Shown in pieces: positions 8,301 to 15,906 of a DNA stretch of 18,166 bases. Below the pieces are notes generated by a model that worked only from the letters and a program-made list of their open reading frames with translations, was not told where the DNA came from and made no database searches. Made by a program: the position numbers and the translations under genes. The stretch's first letter is position 1. Every line of letters begins with the position of its first letter. The DNA is from CAYGZL01 sp964354345 (GTDB lineage Bacteria > Chloroflexota > Anaerolineae > Anaerolineales > UBA4823): contig CAYGZL010000104.1 of the NCBI GenBank assembly GCA_964354345.1, positions 1-18,166 of the forward strand, written 5' to 3'.

Positions 8301-11300
8301 CAAAGCTGCGGCAGCGATCCTGCCCGCTTAAAAGCCTTTCAGGCTCTGGAGCGCGCGGTCCAGTTGGCTCCCGAGCGAGGCAAGCTGTGGGTGAATCTGG
8401 CTGAGACTCAGCTTCAATACGGAAATTCTGAGGGCGCGCGCAATACTTTAAATCAATTTGTAACTACCTTGCAAGCTGATCCAGATGCCAGCCCTGTCCA
8501 TCTCAGCGATGAAACCAGTCCAACCCTCATTGCTCCTCTATCGAAAGGTCTCTATACCAACCGTCAAGACCTCTGGCGGGCAGCAAGATGTCTTGAAAAA
8601 CTCGCGGCCCCCGGTCTGGCAGTGGTTGTGCTGGTGCAAGCGCTCAACGCTAAAGCCGATGGAGAGGCCAAGGGGGGCTCAACGCAGCCTACAGATCTGA
8701 TCCTGCTCATCGAACTGGCTGAAAATTACCGCCTGGCTGGAAATTTACAGATGGCTCTACAAACCCTGGAACGTGCCATTGAATTAGAACCGGACCAGGC
8801 TGATCTGTACCGGCTTAAGGCTGAAGTGCTGGTCGATTTAGCGGAAAACTCAAATGATATCCAGAATGCGATAGCTTGCCTGAATAATGCCTTACGCCTG
8901 CAGCCGGACAATCCACGTTTTCATTGGCAGATGATCTCTCTCTGTTATGTCAGTGGAAATTTAACCAACGCCCTGGCGTACGCCGATCAGGCGATCCTGC
9001 TTGGATCCAGTACTACTGATCCACAATGTGCAATGCACCCCTGCGCGGAATACCTGGCTGCTGAAACTGCTTTCGCTTTACTACAACCGCAAACAGCCCT
9101 GGAATATCTGGCTCGCCGTAAACCAGAAGCTAAAGATACCTTCGCCACCGCTTGTCTCCAAACCGAAATTATCATGGATCAGAATCCAGATAATCTCAAC
9201 GAGGCGTCAGTCCCATTGACCGAGGCGATTCACCTGGATTCCGAACATCCACGCTGCCTGGCTCTGCAGACACGCCTGACAGCTCACAGTGAAGGTCGTT
9301 CTGAGGACGCACTGGCAGCTCTGCAGACCGCTTTCGAAGTCTTCAATACAAATCCGGAATTCCAAACTTTCCATGGTACATCACTCAGGGGTAATAAGCG
9401 TTGGTCGCTGGCTCCAGGTTCACTGGTCAATCTGCGTGCTCTGGCCCAGGCTGCTTGCGCGATGGGATTATGGGATGAAGCCATTCTTCTCTTCAACCAG
9501 ATCGTGGAACTGGCGCCTCAAGAACCCCTCGCTCATCTGCAATTAGCCCAGGCTTTAGTGCTGCGCGCTGAAGAACAGCGCCTTTGCCAGGCTTTGGATA
9601 TTGTGCAACACGCGCCAAAACCTGGCGCCCTGGATGCGCCAGCCCGTCTGGCATATGAAACAGCGATTAAAAACGCCCAGGCGCCTCTCATCCACAACGA
9701 AGTGAAGGGTGCCACCATACCCACTCCAGAAGTATTACCAGACACAGGCGCGGCGGAGCGGGCAATCCTGCGCTGGAAAGCGCGGGGCAGGGCTGCCTTT
9801 GAACCCAACCCAGAAACTGCTCAGGCTCTGAAAGTACTGCTGACCCAATCGGTCGCTCCGCTACTGGATGATGTGCTGGCCTGGATCATGGCCTGCAATC
9901 CATCCGATGCAGGGATGACAAACACCGATACACCAACACTGGATCTGGAGCGTGTTCAAGCGATTGCTGGTTCATTATATTCGCAAACTCCATTGATCTG
10001 GTTGATCCTGGCAGTTTCCCTGCGCCATCGCAATCCATACCAGGCGCTGCAACTCGCCCAACACGCCGGTGAATCTCCTGCGATCCCTGCTGCTGCTCCA
10101 CCCGTGCCTGAACCTTATCGCCTGATATTGTTGGCAAAGCTGGCGCACCATCTGGCGCATATCGCTGATGAGCAAGCGGCGACCGAGCTTAAACACACTG
10201 CTTTGCTGGCAATCCAGGCTGCTTTAGACCTATGGCCCGCTGAACCACGCTGGCACGCCGTGGCGGCAGAAATATACCTCGACCTGGAGCCAGTCGAATC
10301 CGGAGTAAAGCTATCGGCTGAGCGCCAGGCTGCTTTATCACACTTACGAGAAGCCATGCGCCTGGAACCTGACCAGGTTGCTCACGCTATTCGCCTGGCT
10401 CAGGTGTTGGCTCAGAGTAATGAACTACCGAAGGCGATCGAGCTTATACTTGAGGTAATCCAGACGATACCCGACCAACCCGACCTATGGATGGCACTGG
10501 CTCAACTTCAACAGCAATCTGGCGATCTGGAACAGGCTGCCCTGAATGCTGAACGAGCAGTTGAATTGGCTGCCGCCCAGGCGCAAGCGCAGACAACAGC
10601 AACTGCCCTGGTGTTGCGCGGCGAGATCGCCTTACAAGCCAACAATCCGCGCGGCGCCCACAGCCGCGCCCTGGCTGCCCTAAAAATTCGACCCGATCAC
10701 CCTAGGGCGCTTTATCTGTGTGGTCGGGCGCTCAACAACCTGGGGCAAGCAGAGGAGGCCTTGAAAGTCCTCGAAAAAGCAATCTCTCTGGCAAAGCAGG
10801 TCGAACTGCAACCCTTTGATGTAGCCTTCACTCATGTCCAGCTCGTACGGAAATGCCACGGGTTGGAGAGTGGGTTGGAAATCCTGCAGGAATTACTCTC
10901 CGATTACCCGGAAGATGCCCAATTACTCGCTTTGCAGGCTGAATGGTTGCTGGCAGCTAACCGCCCCGCACAGGCCTGCCAATCCGCCCAGGTCGCGCTT
11001 AAGGTCGCACCAGCCCGTCTGAATCCCCTCCAGCAAGCAAACCTGCATACCCTGATTGGTCGCCAGCATCAAAGAGAGGGTCAGCTTGACCAGGCGATTT
11101 TTCACCTGAATGAAGCGATTGCTCTGGCGCCAGGAGAGATCGAGATTTACCTGGAGTTGGGGCGCACTCACCAGGAACGCCGCCAGTATGGTCAGGCTTT
11201 GAAGGTGTACCAAAGAGCAATGCATGCTGCTCCAAACGATTACCGGCCTTACCAACAAGCTGGTTTACTGCTCAAAGAAAGCAAAGACTATCCTGAAGCA

Positions 11301-11432
11301 GAGAGCATGTTACGCCGCGCCGCCCAACTGGCGCCGCAGGATGTGAATATCCATCGCCAGCTCGGCGCAGTGGTCGCGCTTAACCTGGTGCATAGTGGCC
11401 GCCTGAACCAGCCTGATCGATCCGGTGACTGA
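5361..11432 (+). CDS. Giant TPR-repeat protein (2023 residues)
   Basis: I chose ATG at 5361 (MNPPSFSIQLK), 19 bases after the preceding stop; an in-frame ATG at 5304 would overlap the neighbour's TM coding region and lacks a ribosome site. About the first 230 residues form a non-repeat alpha-helical domain. A Ser/Pro/Thr-rich linker follows (~233-265). From about residue 330 to the end the protein is almost wholly tetratricopeptide repeats: 34-residue helix pairs with W/L-G-Y-A-P spacing, for example AYELLGQLSQILGDLPLALE near 578-597 and LYLCGRALNNLGQAEEALKV near 1785. Low-complexity inserts interrupt the array, one near 827-850 carrying an EAGRQ repeat. There is no signal peptide or TM segment, so it is expected in the cytoplasm. 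TPR superhelices bind proteins; this one is long enough to scaffold several. Only 6 bases separate its stop from the TPR-peptidase start, arguing for coupled expression and partnership. The specific ligand is unknown. Confidence 0.93.
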   Translation: MNPPSFSIQLKNRLSPETWPGIYLALQQDPLVWESLSATDLGGIVLESGDHRPDQWSPAALTLRAIGLPISLSDLTVTPLTSIAPPLQEKALQLYKNQAGKADRPPKTLVEAGWLALALRERRIYFGSWKGLAAEIKPRQNAAPPILACLFGMIPDPQEMLLELLNPASGIPQPALMLHAVLSNPLSLSRQVALIEGVLNSLPAELTTIRWLVVKELFQLRPALADRVAHDLSSPDTSTPPVSNTLASRASSLPSAAPLRSNESSPLLEYLTTLSQEGEAYQSTHQPGSAVPRISEAYHTARRLQAQLSAQLAQALTQVGETDENPQTLQAAQAAWKQAMELDPENPVYRAGHALALLHAGQVEDAAANLAPAGGGIKSQNQPASGPEQDEIPAAWLIASALIGAAQGSLNSLSQIAHQVLTRDLNLREVQPFLSDFCQLLFEQGLYLEADRIGRAAQIHQPYNLNLSVIQIQSQLKLGWTPTALHTALQAHALHPENLYLHRLLINCLEAGEEWLTAYQELAYRLKSKLPTSPQPGIIDPDTLDDLHDMAYCAIKCGEYLAARIACNQALANNPEDGVAYELLGQLSQILGDLPLALEHFEKATQFAPHRPLSWITLAKEYRRAGQNEKAIQILRIASQAVPDSPEIQLALGEIYLNENAPSQALVTLRRAAQLDQAKSLPEGHAPQPERRSMSTNRIALFLGRTLHQLGHYDEARRVYEAILKAQTASDLGRDDVLSHAYAQTLMALGEIKPALSLLETIIQFQPTNPEVVLDYARVVLELEASDQSTSESLRGTTTIHKVDPSMPTSHLPQVIYLLKTLIQEPEAGRQEAGSPSPSAKGYPHDPSLLGSNPLPAQELAQAYLAEALAQNGQPAEAEKAYRKAMETSLAQNPTWHSRLLLGYGKVAITLGKYDTAIAALQEAEQAARRNPRIAQALSEAYFMAGLMEEALQSAGNALQINPTDLNMLAWFAFQCLRIHQSCGSDPARLKAFQALERAVQLAPERGKLWVNLAETQLQYGNSEGARNTLNQFVTTLQADPDASPVHLSDETSPTLIAPLSKGLYTNRQDLWRAARCLEKLAAPGLAVVVLVQALNAKADGEAKGGSTQPTDLILLIELAENYRLAGNLQMALQTLERAIELEPDQADLYRLKAEVLVDLAENSNDIQNAIACLNNALRLQPDNPRFHWQMISLCYVSGNLTNALAYADQAILLGSSTTDPQCAMHPCAEYLAAETAFALLQPQTALEYLARRKPEAKDTFATACLQTEIIMDQNPDNLNEASVPLTEAIHLDSEHPRCLALQTRLTAHSEGRSEDALAALQTAFEVFNTNPEFQTFHGTSLRGNKRWSLAPGSLVNLRALAQAACAMGLWDEAILLFNQIVELAPQEPLAHLQLAQALVLRAEEQRLCQALDIVQHAPKPGALDAPARLAYETAIKNAQAPLIHNEVKGATIPTPEVLPDTGAAERAILRWKARGRAAFEPNPETAQALKVLLTQSVAPLLDDVLAWIMACNPSDAGMTNTDTPTLDLERVQAIAGSLYSQTPLIWLILAVSLRHRNPYQALQLAQHAGESPAIPAAAPPVPEPYRLILLAKLAHHLAHIADEQAATELKHTALLAIQAALDLWPAEPRWHAVAAEIYLDLEPVESGVKLSAERQAALSHLREAMRLEPDQVAHAIRLAQVLAQSNELPKAIELILEVIQTIPDQPDLWMALAQLQQQSGDLEQAALNAERAVELAAAQAQAQTTATALVLRGEIALQANNPRGAHSRALAALKIRPDHPRALYLCGRALNNLGQAEEALKVLEKAISLAKQVELQPFDVAFTHVQLVRKCHGLESGLEILQELLSDYPEDAQLLALQAEWLLAANRPAQACQSAQVALKVAPARLNPLQQANLHTLIGRQHQREGQLDQAIFHLNEAIALAPGEIEIYLELGRTHQERRQYGQALKVYQRAMHAAPNDYRPYQQAGLLLKESKDYPEAESMLRRAAQLAPQDVNIHRQLGAVVALNLVHSGRLNQPDRSGD
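7838..7861 (+). repeat. 15-bp period GC-rich repeat (unit GGAAGCCGGGCGGCA), copy in the TPR gene
   Basis: GGAAGCCGGGCGGCA is followed by a partial second unit GGAAGCCGG. The first 18 bases (7838-7855) are identical to 13067-13084 in the peptidase gene. It codes for E-A-G-R-Q-E-A-G (residues 827-834) in an insert between TPRs. The 15-base period keeps the reading frame. Confidence 0.7.
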
Positions 11433-11438
11433 TATCTT

Positions 11439-14267
11439 ATGAACATTGCAACTAACCCTCCTTTTCTGCACACTGCTCTGATTATCTCACGGGTCCAAAT
11501 CCTGGAACTGCTAAACGCCGCCCTGCGCCTGGGTGAATATCGTTACACCCGTCAGACTGCCCTGGACTGGTTATCGGATTTCCCGGGCGATATCCCAGTC
11601 AGCCTGTGCTATGCTCAGGCGCTTTTGGGCGAAGAACACCCTGAGCAAGCTCTGCCCATCCTGGTAGGATTATGCCAGGCTGATCCAGAATTCAACACTG
11701 CGATTGATGTTTTACGTCAGACGGAAGCCCAACTGGAAAAAGAAGCAGCAAAAACGAACTCGACAACCCATCAAAGCAAAGGAGCCCGTTCTACTGCACA
11801 GATCAGTACTGCCCGGCAACGGTTGCTCATAAAATCAGTTCCCCTTCATATACCCCACGCGTTACAGCAGGCGCGTCGCTCGTTGGAGCAGAAAGACCTG
11901 GATCGCGCCGAGTTGATCTTGCGTCAAAGCCTCGCTACCGCTCCGGATCACCCTCTCACCGCCATCACCCACCTGGAATTGCTGGCAGCGCAGGCCGAAG
12001 TGCCACTGCGTTCTAAACTAGACCTGGCTCGCCATTATCGTCAAAAATGGCCCGATTGCCTGGTTTGTACTTTACTCCTGGCGCATTGGATGATGGAAAA
12101 CCACCAGCCAGAAGAAGCGGTCGCATTGCTGCATCTGGCCGCTGCGCATGACGTCGGCGGTCAGGTGCCCCTGCGCCTGTGGGGCGCGGATCATCGCTAC
12201 CGGTCTCTGTGGCCGGAACACTTAGAGGCTCCGTTAAGCCAGCCCATCCCCCCCAACCTCTCCGCAGTGTTGGGGTGGAACCGCCTGCCGGCTGGATCAA
12301 CGGTACAAACTACAGAAGCGGGTGATTCACTAAAAGAGTCGCCCGGTGCAAACCCGACTGCCAATACCAGCGAACTGGAAGCGACGAAACCCGTCGCCAC
12401 AATCGCGCCAACAAACGGCGGAACCCAGGCGGCTGGAAGCCGGGCTGAAGCCAACGCAGATACACCTGTCGTTGCTCGAGCGCCAACGATCTTACCGAAA
12501 ATGGCGCCAGAAGAACTGTTGGAGATGCAGCAAGAACTGGATAACATCGCGGCGCGCTTGAACCGGCCGGGCGTGACTCGCCTGGATGGGCGCTTTCCCG
12601 TCTATGTAATTTTTACGTTGCGTCGACCGTTAGAAGCCCGTTATGGCGCCCAGGCAGTCGCTAACTTAGAAAAGGAAATGCAAAACCTGGCGCAGGCTGT
12701 ACAAGATGAACGTGGGACCAGTTCGCAGCCGCGCTGGAACGCACGACTGTACTTCGCAGATGATCCTGCCTACGCCCAGGCAGCAGGTTTGAAACCTATC
12801 ACCCATGGAGATCCCTGGGAATTAAAATTAACCCTGGCCGATCTGGATGATGCACTCGCCCAACGCGGTGAGATGATCGGTGCAGTTTTGATCGTAGGCG
12901 GTCCGCAGATCGTGCCCTTCCATAACCTGCCCAATCCGGTGGATGATCCAGATATGGAAGTGCCTTCGGATAATCCATACGCTACCCGCGATGAAAACTA
13001 CTTCATTCCCGAATGGCCGGTGGGGCGTTTACCTGATATCGTTATGGGCGGCGCTCCCGGTCGGCAGGAAGCCGGGCGGCAGGATATCGATTTCATGCTG
13101 AGGACTGTTCGCCAGCTCAGCGCGAACCACCACCGCCGGGCGGGCCATCTGCCCTGGCACCAGCGCTGGTGGCAGAACCTTGTTTCACAATTGAAATTGC
13201 TACGCGTCCGCCACGCCAGCTTCGGTTACTCCGCGGCAGTCTGGAAGCAGGCCTCCATGAGCGTCTTTCGCCCGATTGGCGATAGTAAAGCCCTGTTTAT
13301 CTCGCCGCCATTCCGACCAGGACGACAAGCCCACGGTGCAATCCTGCAAGCCGGCACGCTCAACCATCTGGGATCTGCCCGACTGGGATACTTCAATTTG
13401 CACGGTTTGGCGGATGCTGCTGAATGGTATGGTCAACGCGATCCCTTTGAAACTGGCGATGGGCCGGATTATCCGATCGCCTTACGTCCCCAGGATATCA
13501 GCCGTTGCCGTTCCATTCCGGAAGTGATCTTCAGCGAAGCCTGTTATGGGGGGTTTATCAATGGTAAAAACCAGGATGACTGCGTGGCTCTCCGCTTGCT
13601 GGCGACAGGATGCCGGGGAATCGCTGCTTCCACCTGCATGTCGTATGGCTCAATAAGTGATCCTTTAATCGCGGCTGATCTGCTTGGCAACTATTTCTGG
13701 CGCTATTTACAGGAAGGTTTACCGAGCGGAGATGCATTGCGCCGGGCAAAAATCTCCCTTGCTCAGGAAATGCACCATCGCCAGGGATACCTGGATGGCG
13801 AGGATCAGAAAACACTGATTTCCTTCGTTTTCTACGGCGATCCATTGGAACGCGTGCGCGGGATCAGCCGCGCGCCCAAAGGCGTTTTACGCCCGGTGAG
13901 CCCTCCAGAACAGGTGAAAATCATCTGCGACCGGTCGGGCAATTGCACAGAAAACCAGCCGCTGGATGCCGAAACCCTGGCGGCAGTCAAGCAAACCGTC
14001 GCTCAATACCTGCCGGGTATGTCAGATGCGGAGATAACTTGCGTTCCTGAACATGCTGGCTGCAGCAGGAATCCCAGCTCTCCAGCGAACGGTCATACCT
14101 GCCCTACCAGCCAGTTCAACGGCAAATCTCACCCGGAACAACCACCCGAACGGCGTGTGGTCACCCTGAGCAAGCAGGTTAACGCTGCAGGCCGGCAGCA
14201 TCCGCAATTTGCCCGCCTCACCCTGGATAAGCAGGGCAGGCTGGTCAAGCTGGTTATCTCCCGCTAA
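11439..14267 (+). CDS. TPR plus clan-CD (C25/gingipain-like) cysteine peptidase
   Basis: 942 residues with no signal peptide or TM segment, so cytoplasmic, unlike secreted gingipains. Residues ~1-250 are TPR-like helical repeats. Residues ~290-375 are an Ala/Thr/Pro-rich linker. Residues ~380-810 are a peptidase domain: V-L-I-V-G-G then S-D-N-P-Y-A (510-515), V-G-R-L-P (528-532), a strand ending Y-F-N-L-H-G (His655-Gly656), a strand ending V-I-F-S-E-A-C-Y-G-G (Cys702), and finally F-V-F-Y-G-D-P. A hydrophobic strand plus HG followed by a hydrophobic strand plus A-C is the clan-CD dyad layout. The S-D-x-x-Y and V-G-R-x pair favours C25, though CHAT/caspase-like is a near alternative. Residues ~845-942 are a C-terminal domain also found as the 80-residue protein at 3853. 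Six bases separate it from the giant TPR gene, which probably presents substrates or regulates it. An in-frame EAGRQ repeat follows V-G-R-L-P. Confidence 0.85.
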   Translation: MNIATNPPFLHTALIISRVQILELLNAALRLGEYRYTRQTALDWLSDFPGDIPVSLCYAQALLGEEHPEQALPILVGLCQADPEFNTAIDVLRQTEAQLEKEAAKTNSTTHQSKGARSTAQISTARQRLLIKSVPLHIPHALQQARRSLEQKDLDRAELILRQSLATAPDHPLTAITHLELLAAQAEVPLRSKLDLARHYRQKWPDCLVCTLLLAHWMMENHQPEEAVALLHLAAAHDVGGQVPLRLWGADHRYRSLWPEHLEAPLSQPIPPNLSAVLGWNRLPAGSTVQTTEAGDSLKESPGANPTANTSELEATKPVATIAPTNGGTQAAGSRAEANADTPVVARAPTILPKMAPEELLEMQQELDNIAARLNRPGVTRLDGRFPVYVIFTLRRPLEARYGAQAVANLEKEMQNLAQAVQDERGTSSQPRWNARLYFADDPAYAQAAGLKPITHGDPWELKLTLADLDDALAQRGEMIGAVLIVGGPQIVPFHNLPNPVDDPDMEVPSDNPYATRDENYFIPEWPVGRLPDIVMGGAPGRQEAGRQDIDFMLRTVRQLSANHHRRAGHLPWHQRWWQNLVSQLKLLRVRHASFGYSAAVWKQASMSVFRPIGDSKALFISPPFRPGRQAHGAILQAGTLNHLGSARLGYFNLHGLADAAEWYGQRDPFETGDGPDYPIALRPQDISRCRSIPEVIFSEACYGGFINGKNQDDCVALRLLATGCRGIAASTCMSYGSISDPLIAADLLGNYFWRYLQEGLPSGDALRRAKISLAQEMHHRQGYLDGEDQKTLISFVFYGDPLERVRGISRAPKGVLRPVSPPEQVKIICDRSGNCTENQPLDAETLAAVKQTVAQYLPGMSDAEITCVPEHAGCSRNPSSPANGHTCPTSQFNGKSHPEQPPERRVVTLSKQVNAAGRQHPQFARLTLDKQGRLVKLVISR
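12428..12443 (+). repeat. Diverged copy of the GC-rich repeat in the linker of the TPR-peptidase gene
   Basis: GGCGGCTGGAAGCCGG matches 15 of 16 bases with GGCGGCAGGAAGCCGG at 7846-7861. Here it is read in a different frame (A-A-G-S-R), so the DNA rather than the peptide is what is shared. Confidence 0.5.
13062..13084 (+). repeat. 15-bp period GC-rich repeat, copy inside the peptidase domain
   Basis: The run CGGCA-GGAAGCCGGGCGGCA-GGA contains an 18-base perfect match (13067-13084) to 7838-7855. It encodes R-Q-E-A-G-R-Q (542-548), an apparent loop insertion just after the V-G-R-L-P motif, in the same frame as in the TPR gene. Confidence 0.7.
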
Positions 14268-14304
14268 CAAAAGCAGGCTTGCTGGAACGATTGCTTTGCT
14301 ACTG

Positions 14305-14313
14305 TGGTATGAT
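14305..14313 (+). promoter_or_regulatory. Extended -10 promoter for the beta-lactamase-fold gene
   Basis: TGGTATGAT is an extended -10 element (TGn plus TATGAT) and no good -35 is present, as is usual for this class. Transcription would start near 14320, downstream of the ATG at 14316 but upstream of the Shine-Dalgarno at 14326. Confidence 0.4.
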
Positions 14314-14325
14314 TCATGCCGGTCT

Positions 14326-14330
14326 GGAGG
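14326..14330 (+). promoter_or_regulatory. Shine-Dalgarno GGAGG pointing to a TTG start at 14337
   Basis: GGAGG lies 6 bases before an in-frame TTG at 14337. The in-frame ATG at 14316 has no ribosome site in front of it. Confidence 0.5.
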
Positions 14331-14336
14331 CAGTCT

Positions 14337-15824
14337 TTGCGCAATCGTTCTCCCTTCTCCGCTCTACGAATAATCTCCTTGGGTTTGCTTTTGGCAGCCG
14401 TGATCTTGACGGCTTTGCAACTGGTGCGTTTCTCGCGCTTCCGGGTGTACCTGCCCAGCGGACTGCGCATCGCTGCCATCCCAGTGGGCAACCTCGACCG
14501 GGAACAGGCTGCGCAGCGGTTATTGGAGGCCTATTCTTTACCAGTGGAAATGCACTACCAGAATTCAATCATCCTGCTCAACCCGGCGACGGTGGATTTT
14601 AAACTTAACATCGAAAGCATGTTGGCAGCCGCTGAAGTAGCACGGACCGATAACTTCTTCTGGATAGAATTCATAGATTACCTGTGGAACCGTTCCATCC
14701 AACCGCCTGAGGTGCCGCTCAGCGCCAGCTATTCCGAGACGCGCCTGCGGATCTATCTTAAAGAATTGGCCGAACGCTATGACCAACCGCCAACTGCAGC
14801 GAAACCGATCGCTGGCAGCGTGAATTTCGAACCTGGTCAACCCGGTCTGACGCTCGATATTGACGGATCCGTCACGCTGATTGATAACGCGCTGCACTCG
14901 CTCACCAGCCGGGCGTTGGATTTGCCCCTGCGGCGCAGCAACCCACCCCGCCCGGCCTTCCAGAACCTGGGCATTCTGCTGCGCCAGACGATTCGCGTCT
15001 CCGGTTTCGATGGGCTGGCTGGCGTCTACCTGCTCGATTTACAGACCGCGCAGGAGTTACATTTCGCCTACCAGCAAGGCCAGGATGTGCCTGTCCAGCC
15101 GGATATCGCCTTCACCGCCTCCAGCATTATCAAAATCCCGATCATGATCAGTGTCTACCACCGTTTGGGTGAGGCTCCAGACGTGGAGACTTTGAAATTG
15201 CTCTCGGACATGATCGACAAATCGGGCAACGAAGCCGCCGACTGGCTGATGAACCGGGTGATAGACCCACGCCGTGGCCCGCTGCTGGTTACTGAAGATA
15301 TGCAAGCGCTCGGTCTGAAAAACACGTTCCTGGCCGGTTATTTCTCATCCGGTTCACCCCTCCTGGCGTTGATCAAGACCCCCGCCAACCAGCGCAGCGA
15401 TATCAACACCAATCCCGACATATACAGCCAGACGACCCCCTCGGATATCGGCATGTTGCTGGCAGACCTCTACCAGTGCGCCCAGACGAGTGGTGGTACA
15501 CTGCGCGCCGTGTTCGGCGACCAGATCACCCAGGCGAGTTGCAGATCGATGAACACCTACTTGATCAACAACCGCCTGCCCTCCTTGCTCACCGCTGGAC
15601 TACCCGAGGGGACCCAGATCGCCCACAAGCACGGTTGGGTAAGCGATACGAACGGTGTGATTAATACCATTGGTGACGCAGGATTGATCTACACGGTCGG
15701 TGGCAACTATGTGATGGTGGTGTTCCTGCATCACACTCAACAGTTGCTGTGGGATCCGGCTTCGCTGCTGATTGCTGAGCTGTCTCGCGCCGCATATAAC
15801 TTTTATAACTTGCCAAACCAATAA
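14337..15824 (+). CDS. Membrane-anchored class A beta-lactamase-fold serine hydrolase with VanW/YoaR-type N-domain
   Basis: I place the start at TTG 14337 (495 residues); ATG at 14316 would add 7. Numbers below count from the ATG. One TM anchor lies at ~20-38, so the rest is outside. Residues ~45-200 match the peptidoglycan-binding-type region next to VanW domains (LRIAAIPVGNLDREQAAQRL). Residues ~230-502 carry the serine beta-lactamase/penicillin-binding motifs: S270-I-I-K273 (nucleophile Ser and Lys), S303-G-N305 in place of SDN, and K438-H-G440 in place of KTG. The TTPSDIGMLL segment is typical of this fold. I see no E-x-x-x-N loop supplying the class A deacylating Glu166, so a peptidoglycan-directed or penicillin-binding role seems likelier than resistance. 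It lies 69 bases after the TPR-peptidase and may be transcribed separately from the extended -10 element. Confidence 0.82.
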   Translation: MRNRSPFSALRIISLGLLLAAVILTALQLVRFSRFRVYLPSGLRIAAIPVGNLDREQAAQRLLEAYSLPVEMHYQNSIILLNPATVDFKLNIESMLAAAEVARTDNFFWIEFIDYLWNRSIQPPEVPLSASYSETRLRIYLKELAERYDQPPTAAKPIAGSVNFEPGQPGLTLDIDGSVTLIDNALHSLTSRALDLPLRRSNPPRPAFQNLGILLRQTIRVSGFDGLAGVYLLDLQTAQELHFAYQQGQDVPVQPDIAFTASSIIKIPIMISVYHRLGEAPDVETLKLLSDMIDKSGNEAADWLMNRVIDPRRGPLLVTEDMQALGLKNTFLAGYFSSGSPLLALIKTPANQRSDINTNPDIYSQTTPSDIGMLLADLYQCAQTSGGTLRAVFGDQITQASCRSMNTYLINNRLPSLLTAGLPEGTQIAHKHGWVSDTNGVINTIGDAGLIYTVGGNYVMVVFLHHTQQLLWDPASLLIAELSRAAYNFYNLPNQ

Positions 15825-15839
15825 AAAAGTATTATCTTT

Positions 15840-15874
15840 GGTTTGTGTGGGTAGTTCGATAACCCACACAAACC
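15840..15874 (+). terminator. 13-bp perfect inverted repeat, possible terminator between the hydrolase gene and tRNA-Arg
   Basis: GGTTTGTGTGGGT (15840-15852) pairs perfectly with ACCCACACAAACC (15862-15874) around a 9-base loop. It begins 15 bases after the stop codon. There is no T-run directly after it on the plus strand. On the minus strand a six-T run follows 8 to 12 bases after the stem. It may end the upstream transcript by stem strength alone, or work with a factor. The right arm also sits where the -35 of the tRNA promoter would be. Confidence 0.5.
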
Positions 15875-15888
15875 AGGTCCACCTGGGG

Positions 15889-15894
15889 TATAAT
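15889..15894 (+). promoter_or_regulatory. -10 element of tRNA-Arg
   Basis: A perfect TATAAT lies 12 bases before the mature tRNA 5' end. No convincing -35 is found 16-18 bases upstream. Confidence 0.5.
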
Positions 15895-15906
15895 TTATCC
15901 TGTAGC

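Noticed and set aside
9533..9808. Minus-strand ORFs of 60-116 residues inside the TPR and peptidase genes
   Set aside because: They lie antisense to long, clearly coding frames and show Arg/Ser/Ala-rich shadow composition; none resembles a protein family.
14268..14304. Terminator between the TPR-peptidase and the hydrolase
   Set aside because: AGCAGGCTTGCT is only an imperfect short palindrome with no T-run.
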